Part shown: piece by piece, positions 1-8,743 of the stretch
How the letters are laid out: the number at the start of each line of letters is the position of its first letter
How positions within the stretch are numbered: position 1 is the stretch's first letter
Assembly: GCA_030544235.1 (NCBI GenBank)
Contig: CM060470.1
Coordinates: 30,939,309-31,003,308, forward strand
From: Lepturacanthus savala
Taxonomy: Eukaryota; Chordata; Actinopteri; Scombriformes; Trichiuridae
Length of the DNA stretch: 64,000 nucleotides
Direction: 5' to 3'
Made by a program: the position numbers and the translations under genes
Notes under the pieces: generated by a model
Seen by the model: the letters and a program-made list of their open reading frames with translations, nothing else
Database searches by the model: none
What the model was told of the DNA's origin: nothing

Positions 1-640
1 AAATTTATGAGACTGAATCAGAGAATTGGTTCTCTTTCCCTCTCACCTGAGAGGTGAAGCTCCATCACACACAGCACTGTAAAATCTTATACGGCCCGTG
101 AGCATCATGCCTAAAAGGCTTTACCCTTCCGGTGCAGAAGTAACACTCAGTATGTGCATGCTTCTACCATTTACATTTTAGCTACAAAACATGGTGCACC
201 TGGTAGCTAGCTACCTGCTAGCTGAGCCTGTGCAGCATCTAGCTATCCTAGCCAAGCTAAAGACTTCAGCTAAGCTTTAGCAACTTTAGCCTAAAGTTGT
301 GTGTGTGTGTTTTGATAGAAGATGGACATTTTGCATGCTGTGTGTTGTTGATGAAACCCAGGGTTGCCAACTCTCACGGTTCTACCGTGACAGTCAGGCC
401 TCAATCTCACGCTCTCATGCTCAAGAAATAAATGTCACGCTAAATTTGCCATTCTTCATTATTCATTTGTGGTCTTACATAGGTTCTTAACTCATGATTG
501 GACCAGAGACAGAAAAAAAGGCTCTAGTTGGTTATCTTGTTAGAACTTAATTCTAACAATTCTAACCAAAAGTTATGTTAGTTAGAATGTTTGGGGAGAA
601 ATCTCACTCCAGGTAAATGACCAAAGTTGGCAACCCTGTG
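1..640. other. Intergenic, no gene seen
   Basis: AT-rich sequence with a GCTAGCTAGC-like and AGCTAAGC-like patch around 200-300. No reading frame, splice structure or transposon end was recognised. Confidence 0.5.
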
Positions 641-1720
641 AAACCTCACATCTAACACTTTGTCAGAAGGTGCAATCCTGAGATTTTTGGGTGATGGCAC
701 CGGTGGATGTGATATAGAGGATGATGTTGCGGGTAGGTTAACTGTCTATTGTTTGCAAAATAATAATTTATTTGTTTCCAACGGATTGATTTATTAAATT
801 AGTTAAGTATCTCTGATTTCTGTCTGGATTGCTGTCTGGAAGTCTGTCTATGTTGCCATGGTAAATGAATATGGTAATATGTCATTGTCTACAAATTGAT
901 CGTATGTATGATTTAGGTAAGATGATTAAAGAAATAGTTCACCCCCAAAATGGCTTTTTTCTATTGATTACTCACCACGTGGAGACTTGAGTCCAATCAT
1001 ATATATATATATATATATGGTCGCACTCTTAAGACAATAATTTGATTTCGATAAATTTGCCCCATTTATTCCGGATATTTGGGTCTCCATCTGCAACGAA
1101 TGGGGTAAATTTACTGTTATAACTGTTATGTCGTAAGAATGCTGCAACAAAAACAAACAAAAAAGTCTCCATGGGGTGAGCAGTCAATTAAAAAAAAAAA
1201 GTCATTTTGGGGCTGGTGAAGACAATGCTTTTTCATACCAGGCCCATCATCACACCATGCTGATGCTGACCCTGGACCCACATCCTCAACTGCTATAGCA
1301 GCTGGAGATGACAATGCTGCAACTCCTTGTTCAGGACCAGGTACAGAGGATACCCCCATAGCGGATAATGTTGCTGGTAAGTTAATTGTCCATTCATTGC
1401 CATGGTAAATACATTTTATGTCTTTGGTTTACAACAAATTGACCTTATGTATCATTTAGGTAAGATGATTAATAAGATGGTGTTTTTTTTCATACCAGCC
1501 CCGTCATCATACCACACTGACGTGGAGGACCCAACATCCTCGAACGCTTTGGCAGCTGGAGATGAAGAGACTGCTACTGCTGGCTCGGCACCAGGTACAG
1601 AGGTACCGGGTACCACCACAAGCCATAATGTTGTTGGTAAGTTAACTGTATTTATTTTTGGTAAATAAATAAATGTATTTGTTTACAACAAATTGAATAA
1701 AGGATCATGATTAAGACAAT
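640..1720 (+). repeat. Tandem exon-intron repeat units of a hAT-type transposon
   Basis: Two clear copies, and one partial, of a unit that combines an exon-like segment with an intron-like spacer. The exon-like segments (about 1235-1372 and 1492-1635) both begin after CATACCAG and encode Asp/Ala/Ser/Thr-rich low-complexity protein. Both end at the same point in GTTG(C/T)TG followed by a consensus splice donor GTAAGTTAA. A degenerate third end lies near 725-745 with GGGTAGGTTAAC. The spacers share CCATGGTAAAT and TTTAGGTAAGATGATTAA (about 857-931 and 1399-1482). The last unit leads into the exon that carries the transposase remnant. Duplicated exons of a spliced transposase gene are the simplest reading. 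Confidence 0.6.
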
Positions 1721-1752
1721 GCTTTAAAAGTATACATTTCAGAATTTAAAAA

Positions 1753-2235
1753 GTGCACTTGGAAAGTTTCCTGTTTTGTGACATAATGTGTTTATCAGTG
1801 TTGGAAAATGTAATTGTGTGTACACAACCAATTTACTCTACAGTTCCCATGGAAACTGCTGATGAAGACCAACCAACACCTTCCTGTTCTGGGACTTCTG
1901 CTGCACCTCCACCAATTGACCCTGGTCAGTGGCCATCAAAACTGTCAGATACAGTGAGGACAGACTTGGTTTCCAGGGGTCCTGTGCTGGGAAACATAGA
2001 CTTTGAATTCCCCAGGTCACATCTAAATAGAAGCTTTCACTACCACTACATGTTTAGAAATCTTGCAAATGGTGACACACTACCAGTGACAGTGGCATCA
2101 GCTGAAAGGAGTTTTTCCAAGCTCAAACTGATAAAGACTTACCTAAGGTCCTCCATGGGACAAGAACGCCTCAGTGCACTGGCACTCATATCAACCACCA
2201 GGTTGGAAGCGAGATTTCCTATGATGCTGTTATAA
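1753..2235 (+). pseudogene. hAT transposase remnant, internally deleted, with C-terminal dimerisation domain
   Basis: An open frame of 160 codons. The likely real exon starts after a CAG acceptor near 1843. Residues from about 60 resemble the start of the TTF-type zinc-finger region of ZMYM1-like hAT transposases (LSDTVRTDLVSRGP, then IDFEFPRS). The last 55 residues are a typical hAT dimerisation domain (LPVTVASAERSFSKLK followed by LRSSMGQERLSALALIS). The RNase H-like catalytic core that should lie between them is missing, and the junction (about 2075-2085) keeps the frame. The product would lack the catalytic DDE-type residues. An in-frame internal deletion derivative is the best explanation, and it cannot be an active transposase. 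Confidence 0.75.
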
Positions 2236-2537
2236 TTTTGCATCCAAAAAAGCAAGAAGGCAGAAATGTTGACAGAACTAGTAATTTACAGGGACATGCG
2301 ATGCATATCTAAAGAGACTGCATCGCAAAAAAGCTAAAAGACACACTTCAGTTTTAATTTTTTTTTTTTACATTATATTGTTATGTATTTTATTTATTAT
2401 TTTCTTAAATACCCATCAAAGTCATGTATATTAAATACTCTCCTTTTTAATTTGTCCCTGATGGTTTCCCCCCACAAAAAGAAAGAAGAAAATGTGATTT
2501 TTGACTTTAGGTGGTCTTTAATATTTATTTAATCAGT
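2236..2537 (+). other. 3' flank of the hAT relic, upstream of the gypsy insertion
   Basis: AT-rich sequence after the hAT stop codon, without a gene. It is interrupted at 2537 by the LTR element and resumes at 8125. On the far side (8160-8400) a motif GAAGTGAATG(C/T)(A/G)TACTGTTGG occurs twice, suggesting a short internal duplication in the hAT 3' region. Confidence 0.45.
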
Positions 2538-3190
2538 TGTCAGGACGGCCCAGGGACTGAACTCGGGTCTCCGGTGTGGCAGGGAGGTTGTTTTACCACA
2601 GGACCAAACAGGGAGACTCAATTGCAGAGAGACCGACGAGGGAAGTTAGTTCATATGTTTTTACTGAGTAAAAAAAAAAGAGGAGATTTTACACAGGCAT
2701 GGAGGTAGAGCAGCACAGTGCAACAATTAAGACATCCACAGTGTTCAAGCAGCTCAGGTGGCAGAGGAACTAACTGTCCCAGAATCCACTCAGAAGATCT
2801 GATCATAATTAACAATGTCCAAAGTCCATGAACTTCTCCGAACTAAGGTCACACTCAAAAAAGAGAGTTCAAAAATAACAAAAAAAAAAGTCCAAAAGGT
2901 CAAATATTCCGGAGAACAAAATTACACAAGTGGAAAACAAGTAATGCACACATCAAAGTGGTCTACAGGTGACAATGCCAAGACTGAGCACAAAACAAGA
3001 AACTGAGCAGGCTTTTAAAGGGAACCAAATGGCACACAGGTGGCAGTAATCAACTTAACAAGATACAATCAAACAGAAAACTTAAGATACAAACAGAAAA
3101 CAACATCAGGTAAAGGTGATTCAGCACAAAGGAAAAGGCAAAAGTGAGGACATCTAGTGGTGAAAGTTCTGAAAGTCCCAAAACCTCACA
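2538..3190 (-). repeat. 3' LTR of the gypsy element
   Basis: 653 bp, matching 7507-8120. It carries a roughly 28-bp insertion with an A run near 2665-2695 and extra sequence near 3085-3105 that the other LTR lacks. The TATA-like box (complement at 3012-3019) and the putative self-primer copy (2979-2989) are conserved. Confidence 0.93.
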
Positions 3191-3202
3191 GGACCCCCCC
3201 TT
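3191..3202 (-). promoter_or_regulatory. Polypurine tract of the gypsy element
   Basis: On the coding strand GAAGGGGGGGTCC lies directly before the 3' LTR start TGTGAGG, where plus-strand DNA synthesis is primed in LTR elements. The upstream chromodomain frame ends at 3203-3205, right next to it. Confidence 0.85.
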
Positions 3203-4557
3203 CTAGCGACGTCTCCGGATGTTCCCACTGAGACGATCAGGGTTAGCTCGATGGAAGTCCGCAATGAGGCCAGGGTCAAGAATGTCCCGGGCCGGCACCC
3301 AGGACCTCTCTTCTGGCCCATAGCCCTCCCAGTCGACCAGATATTGCTGGCCCCTCCCGACGCGGCGAGAATCAAGAAGACGACAGACGGTGTACACAGG
3401 CCCACCCTCCACCATCCTTGGAGCAGGCGGGTCTTTCGTGGGGGGAGCCAGAGGACTGGTGACGACCGGGCGTAGGCGGGACACATGAAAGGTGGGGTTG
3501 ATCCGCAGGGCCCGGGGGAGCTGCAGGCGGTAGGCCACTGGGTTGACTTCTTCTGAAGCACCTTGAAAGGTCCCACAAACCGTGGGGCCAGCTTGCGGCA
3601 CTCCACCCGCAGGGGGAGATCACGTGAGGAGAGCCAGACACGTTGCCCTGGGCGTAGGGGAGGTGCCGGTCGGCGGCAGCGGTTGGCCTGGAGGCGGTAC
3701 TGACGTGTAGATCTTTGCAGGGCAGATCGGACTTTGCGCCACACACGTCTGCAACATCTGACGAACCTCTGGGCCGAAGGGACAACGACTTCTGGCTCCT
3801 GACTCGGTAACAGTGGGGGCTGGAACCCAAACTGGCATTTGAAAGGACTCAGACCTGTAGCTGAAGAGCAGAGGGTATTATGAGCGTACTCGGCCCAGAT
3901 GACATACCTGCTAGAGGTAGAGGGGTTGCTGGAAGCCAGGCAACAGAGGGTGGTCTCCAGGTCCTGGTTGATCCTCTCTGTCTGTCCATTGGATTCCGGG
4001 TGGAATCCAGAGGAGAGGCTGACCTTGGCTCCAACCAACTTGCAGAAGGCCTTCCAGCACTGGGAGGTGAATTGAGGGCCTCGATCCGAGACCACATCCA
4101 AGGGTAGGCCAAAGGTTCTAAAAACATGCTGACAGATAATTTCAGCCATTTCAGGGGCAGAGGGGAGTTTGGGCAGGGGGATAAAACGACAGGCTTTGGA
4201 AAATCTATCAACAATGACAAAAATGACAGTGTTACCCTCTGATGGTGGAAGGCCCGAGATGAAGTCAATGGAGATATGCGACCATGGACGGCTGGGAATG
4301 GGCAAGGGATGGAGGAGGCCTTGGGGTGCAGTATGCAAACTCTTATTCTGTGAACAGATAATGCAGGCAGCGACAAAAGACTTGACATCACCGTTCATTT
4401 GGGGCCACCAGAACCTCCTTCCGAGGAATTCCAGAGTTCTGCGGGAGCCAGGGTGGTTGGTTAGCCGAGAGGAATGTGCCCACTGGAGGACTTGGCTTCG
4501 TACAGCAGAGGGCACATAGAGGCGGTTGGGTGGTCCTTCGCCAGGGTTGGGCTCCCT
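3203..4557 (-). pseudogene. Integrase with C-terminal chromodomain (gypsy pol, broken)
   Basis: Integrase inserts the cDNA copy into the host genome. The frame from 4515 shows the HHCC zinc-binding region (AHSSRLTNHPG, then CIIC) and a DDE core: Asp in SIDFISG, Asp in VVSDRGPQF and Glu in HPESNGQTER. The GPF-like block PRFVGPFKVLQ follows. A frame change near 3555 separates this from a second frame (3203-3601) encoding a chromodomain (QYLVDWEGYGPEERSWVP), which in this group targets integration to chromatin. The region continues in the same frame as RNase H upstream but is cut off by a TAG stop at 4558-4560. Not translatable as one protein. Confidence 0.9.
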
Positions 4558-5374
4558 CTACTGGGCGTCAAGCACCACTGCCTCAATTCCCCATTGCACT
4601 GGAGCCACGATCTTAGCAGGTGGAAGAATGGGGACAGGAGTTGGGTCTTCTAGAGGTCTCTGGTGGAGCCTGGACAGAGCGTCTGGTTTCTGGTTCTTTG
4701 AGCCAGGTCGATATGACAGGATAAAATCAAAGCGATTAAAAAAAAGGGCCCACCTTGCCTGCCGGGGGTTGAGGCGCTTCGCTCCTTGTATGTACTGGAG
4801 ATTTTTGTGGTCAATCCATACCACAAAAGGATTCTGGGCCCCCTCGATCCAGTGGCGCCACTCCTCCAGGGCTTTCTTGATTGCCAGGAGTTCTCGATCA
4901 CCCACGTCATAGTTCTTCTCGGCATCCGTGAGTCGCGAGGAGAAGAAGGCACACGGGTGGAGTTTGCCATCCTCTCGTCGTTGGGACAGGACTGCCCCCA
5001 CCGACCACATCTGAAGCATCCACCTCCACCACAAATGGAAGACTGGGGTCAGGCAAGGTAATTATAGGAGCAGAAGTAAACCTCACCTTCAGGTCCTGGA
5101 AAGCCTTCTCAGCCTCGGCCGTCCAGGTGAAGGCGCGTGAAGTCTTTTTGGTGAGGTTGGTCAACGGGGCCGCCATAGTGCTGAAGTTCCTGATGAACTT
5201 GCGGTAGAAGTTTGCGAATTCGATGAAGCGTTGGACCTCCTTGACTGAAGTGGGTTGGGGCCACTCTTGCACTGCCTCAGCTTTCTTGGGGTCCATGTGG
5301 AGACTCCCACCCTCCAGGATGAAGCCCAGGAATGAAACCTTGGAGACGTGGAACTCACTTTTCTGGTTTGACAA
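4558..5374 (-). pseudogene. Reverse transcriptase thumb and RNase H region (gypsy pol, broken)
   Basis: The frame at 4907-5374 holds the RT connection region (VSFLGFILEGG, then EVQRFIEFANFYRKFI) and the start of the RNase H domain with DASD. The frame then shifts near 5000-5030. The following frame (4558-5034) resumes with VGAVLSQ, DRELLAIKKALEEWRHW and YRPGSKNQKPDALSR, the usual Ty3/gypsy RNase H signature, and ends in a TAG stop. In an intact element these would be continuous with RT and integrase. Confidence 0.9.
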
Positions 5375-5396
5375 AAAGGCTGTTGTTAAGGAGGCA

Positions 5397-6134
5397 CTAA
5401 AGAACTGATCTTACATGATGTACATGTTCATGAAGAGATTTAGAAAAAATCAAAATGTCACCCAGATACACAAAAACATAGCGATTTAACATGTTCCTTA
5501 GTACATCATTGATCAGTGTCTGGAAGACAGCAGGGGCGTTAGTTAAACCAAAAGGCATAACAAGGTATTCATAATGCCCCGTAGGGGTGTTGAACGCTGT
5601 CTTCCACTCATCACCTTCTTGAATACGCACCAGGTGATAGGCATTTCGGAGATCCAGCTTCGTGAAGACCGTTGCCCCCTGGAGCAACTCAAAAGCAGTG
5701 GACATCAAGGGCAATGGATAGCGGTTCCGAATTGTTACCTTGTTCAGGCCCCGATACTCGATGCATGGTCTGAGCCCACCGTCCTTTGTCCCAACGAAAA
5801 AGAAGCCAGCACCAGCAGGTGAGGTTGAGGGTCTGATGAGACCAGCGTCCAGGGATTCCTTGATGTATGCCTCCATTGCCTGTGTCTCTGCTGGCGACAG
5901 GGAGAAGATGCGTCCTCGTGGAGGAGAAGTTCCTGGTAATAGATTAATGGCACAGTCATAAGGCCTATGGGGGGGGGGGTAATGAAGTGGCCCTGGTCTT
6001 GTTAAATACCTCACTGAGATCGTGATAGTCAGAAGGGACTTGGGAAAGCTCAAGAGGGTTGGGAGATCTGGAACTAGGTGACTTGGGTCTTGAGAGGAGG
6101 CATGAGGATTTGCAGCTGGGACCCCATTCAACAA
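5397..6134 (-). pseudogene. Reverse transcriptase domain with altered catalytic box (gypsy pol, broken)
   Basis: RT copies the element RNA into DNA. Visible motifs are GLIRPSTSPAGAGFFFV, KDGGLRPCIEYRGLN, TKLDLRNAYHLVRI and YLVMPFGLTNAPAVFQ. The catalytic box reads YLGD instead of the expected YxDD, so one metal-binding aspartate is lost. The frame ends at a TAG stop (5397-5399), and a further frame change occurs before 5374. Upstream, a G run (C run on the coding strand) at about 5970-5980 marks the frame break from protease, a typical homopolymer-length error. Confidence 0.92.
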
Positions 6135-6519
6135 TCCTCCCTGTTGACCAGTTTATATGGGGACTATGGCGGGCGAGCCATGGAAAGCCTAAGACAACCG
6201 TGAACTCGGGAGAAGAGACCAAGTTAAACTGGATGCTTTCATGGTGACTGTCATTGATGGACATATTAACAACAGAAGTTAAGTGTGTCACAGTACCTTT
6301 TCCAAGGGGTCTTCCATCCAGGGCTGTGACAGAGAGGGGGCACTTGAGATCGACAGGAGGCAGGCGAAGTCGGCTGGCCAGGGAGGAATCCATGAAGTTA
6401 CCAGCCACACCAGAGTCCACCAGAGCCAGCAGGGAGTGATGGTCTCTCCCCCAGGTGATGGTAATTGGAAGTCGCATGCAGGAGGATGACGCGTGAGGAG
6501 TGATTCTTGCCCCAGTCAC
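5965..6519 (-). pseudogene. Aspartic protease region (gypsy pol)
   Basis: The protease matures Gag-Pol. The active-site motif is seen as LVDSGVAGNF (canonical DSG core, with a Val in place of the usual Ala after it) and the flap/second region as VVLGFPWLARHSPHINW. The frame is -1 relative to gag and overlaps its end, consistent with expression by -1 ribosomal frameshifting. It runs into a stop near the poly-C tract at about 5970, beyond which RT is in another frame. Confidence 0.88.
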
Positions 6520-7493
6520 AGTTCTCCTCCTCCTGGACGGGGCTTGGCATTTCCCGCAAGCTCAGGACATGTGGATCTGAAATGGCCCTGGACTCCACAG
6601 TAGAGGCAGCATCGCTCTCTCCTCCAACGAGATCTCTCAGCTTGAGATAGGCGAGATCCCCCGAGCTGCATTGGTTCTTCAGGGGCAGGGGGTGTTGGCG
6701 ACAGGCTGTGGATTGGCACCTCCAGCATCAAATCCCTGGATGGCTGTCGCTCACGATGCCTCTCCCTCAGCCGGTTGTCCAGCCGGATAGCCTGGTCGAT
6801 CAGGCTTTCCAAATCTTCAGCTGGATCCTTTGCTGCCAATTCATTTTTGATACAGCCAGATAGACCATGGCGGAAAGCTGCCATTAAGGCCTCCGCGTTC
6901 CATCCGCTCTCAGCAGCCAAGGTGCGGAAGAGGACAGCATATTCCGCGACACTGGTACTACCTTGGCGTAGCTGGAACAGCTGGTTAGGGGGGGCGTCGC
7001 TGCCCCCCACTGGGTGGTTGAACACTCTGCACATCTCCTCTGTGAATCTTGCATAGCTGGAGCAGGCTCTACCTTGTTGTTCCCAGATGGATGTGGCCCA
7101 TGTCCGGGCCTTGCCAGTCAGCAGGGTGATTATGTAGGCGATGCGAGAGCGATCAGAGGGGAAGGAGGTGGGTTGTAGCTCAAAGGTAAGGGAGCACTGG
7201 TTCAGGAATCCTCGGCAGTCTGTGTGATTTCCATCGTACCTCTCTGGAGCAGGGAGTCTGGGCTCTGTGGGGGCAGGACCAGTGGAAGGTGGAGGACGTG
7301 CCAGGAGAGCAGAGAGCAGAGATGTTCTGTTGCAGTTCTTGCAGGATTTGCTCATGGCGACGTAGACGGGTCTCATGGCGGGAGACAGTGGCATCACTAA
7401 AGCAGCATACATCTGTTCAATACTTGTGGGTGTCTGAGAAGGAGCATTTCTCTCCACTTGCGTAGCCCTCAACTCTGCTGAGTCGTTTTCCAT
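6516..7493 (-). CDS. Gag protein of the gypsy element, open frame
   Basis: 325 codons, intact. Gag builds the virus-like particle and binds element RNA. The ATG at 7491-7493 is one base inside the putative primer-binding site. The central part (FELQPTSFPSDRSRIAYIIT, LLTGKARTWATSIWEQ, FRTLAAESGWN) matches the Retrotrans_gag capsid domain of sushi-like elements, the family from which mammalian PEG10 and RTL genes derive. A single CCHC zinc knuckle lies near the C-terminus (CCLYCGVQGHFRSTCP). The intact frame contrasts with the broken pol, but nothing indicates domestication: the LTRs and flanks are those of an ordinary insertion. Confidence 0.9.
   Translation of the reverse strand: MENDSAELRATQVERNAPSQTPTSIEQMYAALVMPLSPAMRPVYVAMSKSCKNCNRTSLLSALLARPPPSTGPAPTEPRLPAPERYDGNHTDCRGFLNQCSLTFELQPTSFPSDRSRIAYIITLLTGKARTWATSIWEQQGRACSSYARFTEEMCRVFNHPVGGSDAPPNQLFQLRQGSTSVAEYAVLFRTLAAESGWNAEALMAAFRHGLSGCIKNELAAKDPAEDLESLIDQAIRLDNRLRERHRERQPSRDLMLEVPIHSLSPTPPAPEEPMQLGGSRLSQAERSRWRRERCCLYCGVQGHFRSTCPELAGNAKPRPGGGEL
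6549..6555 (-). promoter_or_regulatory. Putative -1 frameshift heptamer, gag to pol
   Basis: On the coding strand G GGA AAT in gag frame fits X XXY YYZ. It lies within the last codons of gag and upstream of the overlap with the protease frame, which is -1. Five bases downstream, GCCCC can pair with GGGGC about 21 bases later, giving a candidate stimulatory stem. PEG10 uses the closely similar GGGAAAC. Confidence 0.7.
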
Positions 7494-7494
7494 G

Positions 7495-7505
7495 GCTCAG
7501 TCTTG
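7495..7505 (-). promoter_or_regulatory. Putative self-primer binding site
   Basis: Directly inside the 5' LTR (one base away), where a tRNA primer site starting TGG is usually found, the coding strand reads CAAGACTGAGC instead. The exact 11-base reverse complement GCTCAGTCTTG lies inside the LTR (complement at 7928-7938), 30 bases downstream of a TATA-like box. This is the arrangement of Tf1, whose mRNA 5' end folds back to prime its own reverse transcription. Confidence 0.75.
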
Positions 7506-7506
7506 C

Positions 7507-8120
7507 TGTCAGAACGGCCCAGGGTCTGAACTCGGGTCTCCGGTGTGGCAGGGAGGTTGTTTTACCACAGGACCAAACAGGGAGACTCAATTGCAGAGAG
7601 ACCGACGAGGGAAGTTAGTTCATATGTTTTTACACAGGCATGGAGGTAGAGCAGCACAATGCAACAATTAAGACATCCACAGTGTTCAAGCAGCTCAGGT
7701 GGCAGAGGAACTAACTGTCCCAGAATCCACGCTCAGAAGATCCGATCGTAATTAACAATGTCCAAAGTCCATGAACGAAAACACTTCTCCGAACTAAGGT
7801 CACACTCAAAAAAGAGAGTTCAAAAATAACAAAAAAAAGTCCAAAAGGTCAAATATTCCAGAGAACAAAATTACACAAGCGGAAAACAAGCAATGCATAC
7901 ATCAAAGTGGTCTACAGGTGACAATGCCAAGACTGAGCACAAAACAAGAAACTGAGCAGGCTTTTAAAGGGAACCAAACGGCACACAGGTGGCAGTAATC
8001 AACTTAACAAGATACAATCAAACAGAAAACATCACTCAGGTAAAGGTGATTCAGCACAAAGGAAAAGGCAAAAGTGAGGACATCTAGTGGTGAAAGTTTT
8101 GAAAGTCCCAAAACCTCACA
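7507..8120 (-). repeat. 5' LTR of the gypsy element
   Basis: 614 bp, terminal TG and CA. Contains the candidate promoter, with transcript start predicted at 7938, so U3 would be 7939-8120 and R-U5 7507-7938. Confidence 0.93.
7961..7968 (-). promoter_or_regulatory. TATA-like box of the gypsy LTR
   Basis: TTTAAAAG on the coding strand, 30 bases upstream of the G at 7938 that begins the self-primer sequence. The same spacing is kept in the other LTR (3012-3019 and 2989). Confidence 0.65.
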
Positions 8121-8124
8121 CAGT

Positions 8125-8743
8125 TATTTATTTGTTGTATTTTCTACCTCATTGTCTTGTTACTTCTGTTCTGGAAGTGAATGCATACTGTTGGATTTCA
8201 CTGGCACCTAGCAAGTTAAATTGTCAAAGCAGAAGGAAAGCACCAGAAATTGCACTTTAACATTTTTTTTTCTTTTTTGCACTATTATTTGTTTTGCACT
8301 TGTTACATTCCTTTGGAAGTGAATGTGTACTGTTGGGTGATACTCTAGAAATTTGCTGGCACTATCTTGATAGAACTATCTTGTTTTGTAAAAAAAAAAA
8401 AATTCACATATAAAACTACAATCTTTTGTCGAATGGTTTATTTCAGTACAGCATATTTGGCGTGCCGCCTGTACAAACTGTTAATATAACTTTTTAATAC
8501 ATAAGGGTTATAATTGCACATGGTAGCTGGGCTGGTTCTAATCCTTCATTGTCAATCCACTGGGCTGCGGTAGGTAGGCCCCCAATCCAATATCCTGCCC
8601 AGGGCCCCCAAAATAATAGGGCGACCCTGAGTTTAGGACCAGATTCTGATCTGCTAGGTAACAGTGTTGGGATTTCCTGCGCGTCTGTGAACGCATCTTG
8701 GAGTAAGCCCTGTGTTAGCCAGGAATTAACTAGCAGCTAAACT
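8125..8743 (+). other. Continuation of the hAT relic 3' region and unassigned sequence
   Basis: Resumes the host hAT flank after the gypsy insertion. Contains the GAAGTGAATG repeat pair (about 8175 and 8315) and, near 8575-8640, a C/G-run segment (GGCCCCC, GGGCCCCC) resembling a transposon terminus. No gene. Confidence 0.35.

Larger units (their letters stand above)
2534..8124 (-). mobile_element. Ty3/gypsy chromodomain LTR retrotransposon (Tf1/sushi type), full length but defective
   Basis: Two long terminal repeats (2538-3190 and 7507-8120) bound an interior that codes on the minus strand for gag, protease, reverse transcriptase, RNase H, integrase and a chromodomain, in the order of Ty3/gypsy chromoviruses. 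The LTRs start TGTGAGG and end CTGACA on the coding strand. The target duplication CAGT is seen at 2534-2537 and 8121-8124. The two LTRs differ by roughly a dozen substitutions and several indels by eye, so the insertion is not very recent. Pol has at least two in-frame stops, several frame changes and a lost catalytic aspartate. It is inserted in the 3' part of a hAT relic. Confidence 0.95.

Noticed and set aside
3251..6489. Plus-strand frames across the gypsy interior
   Set aside because: Shadows of the minus-strand pol and gag coding sequence.
6516..7493. Domesticated gag gene (PEG10-like)
   Set aside because: The frame sits in a complete element with LTRs, primer site and polypurine tract. 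Nothing points to host use beyond its being open.
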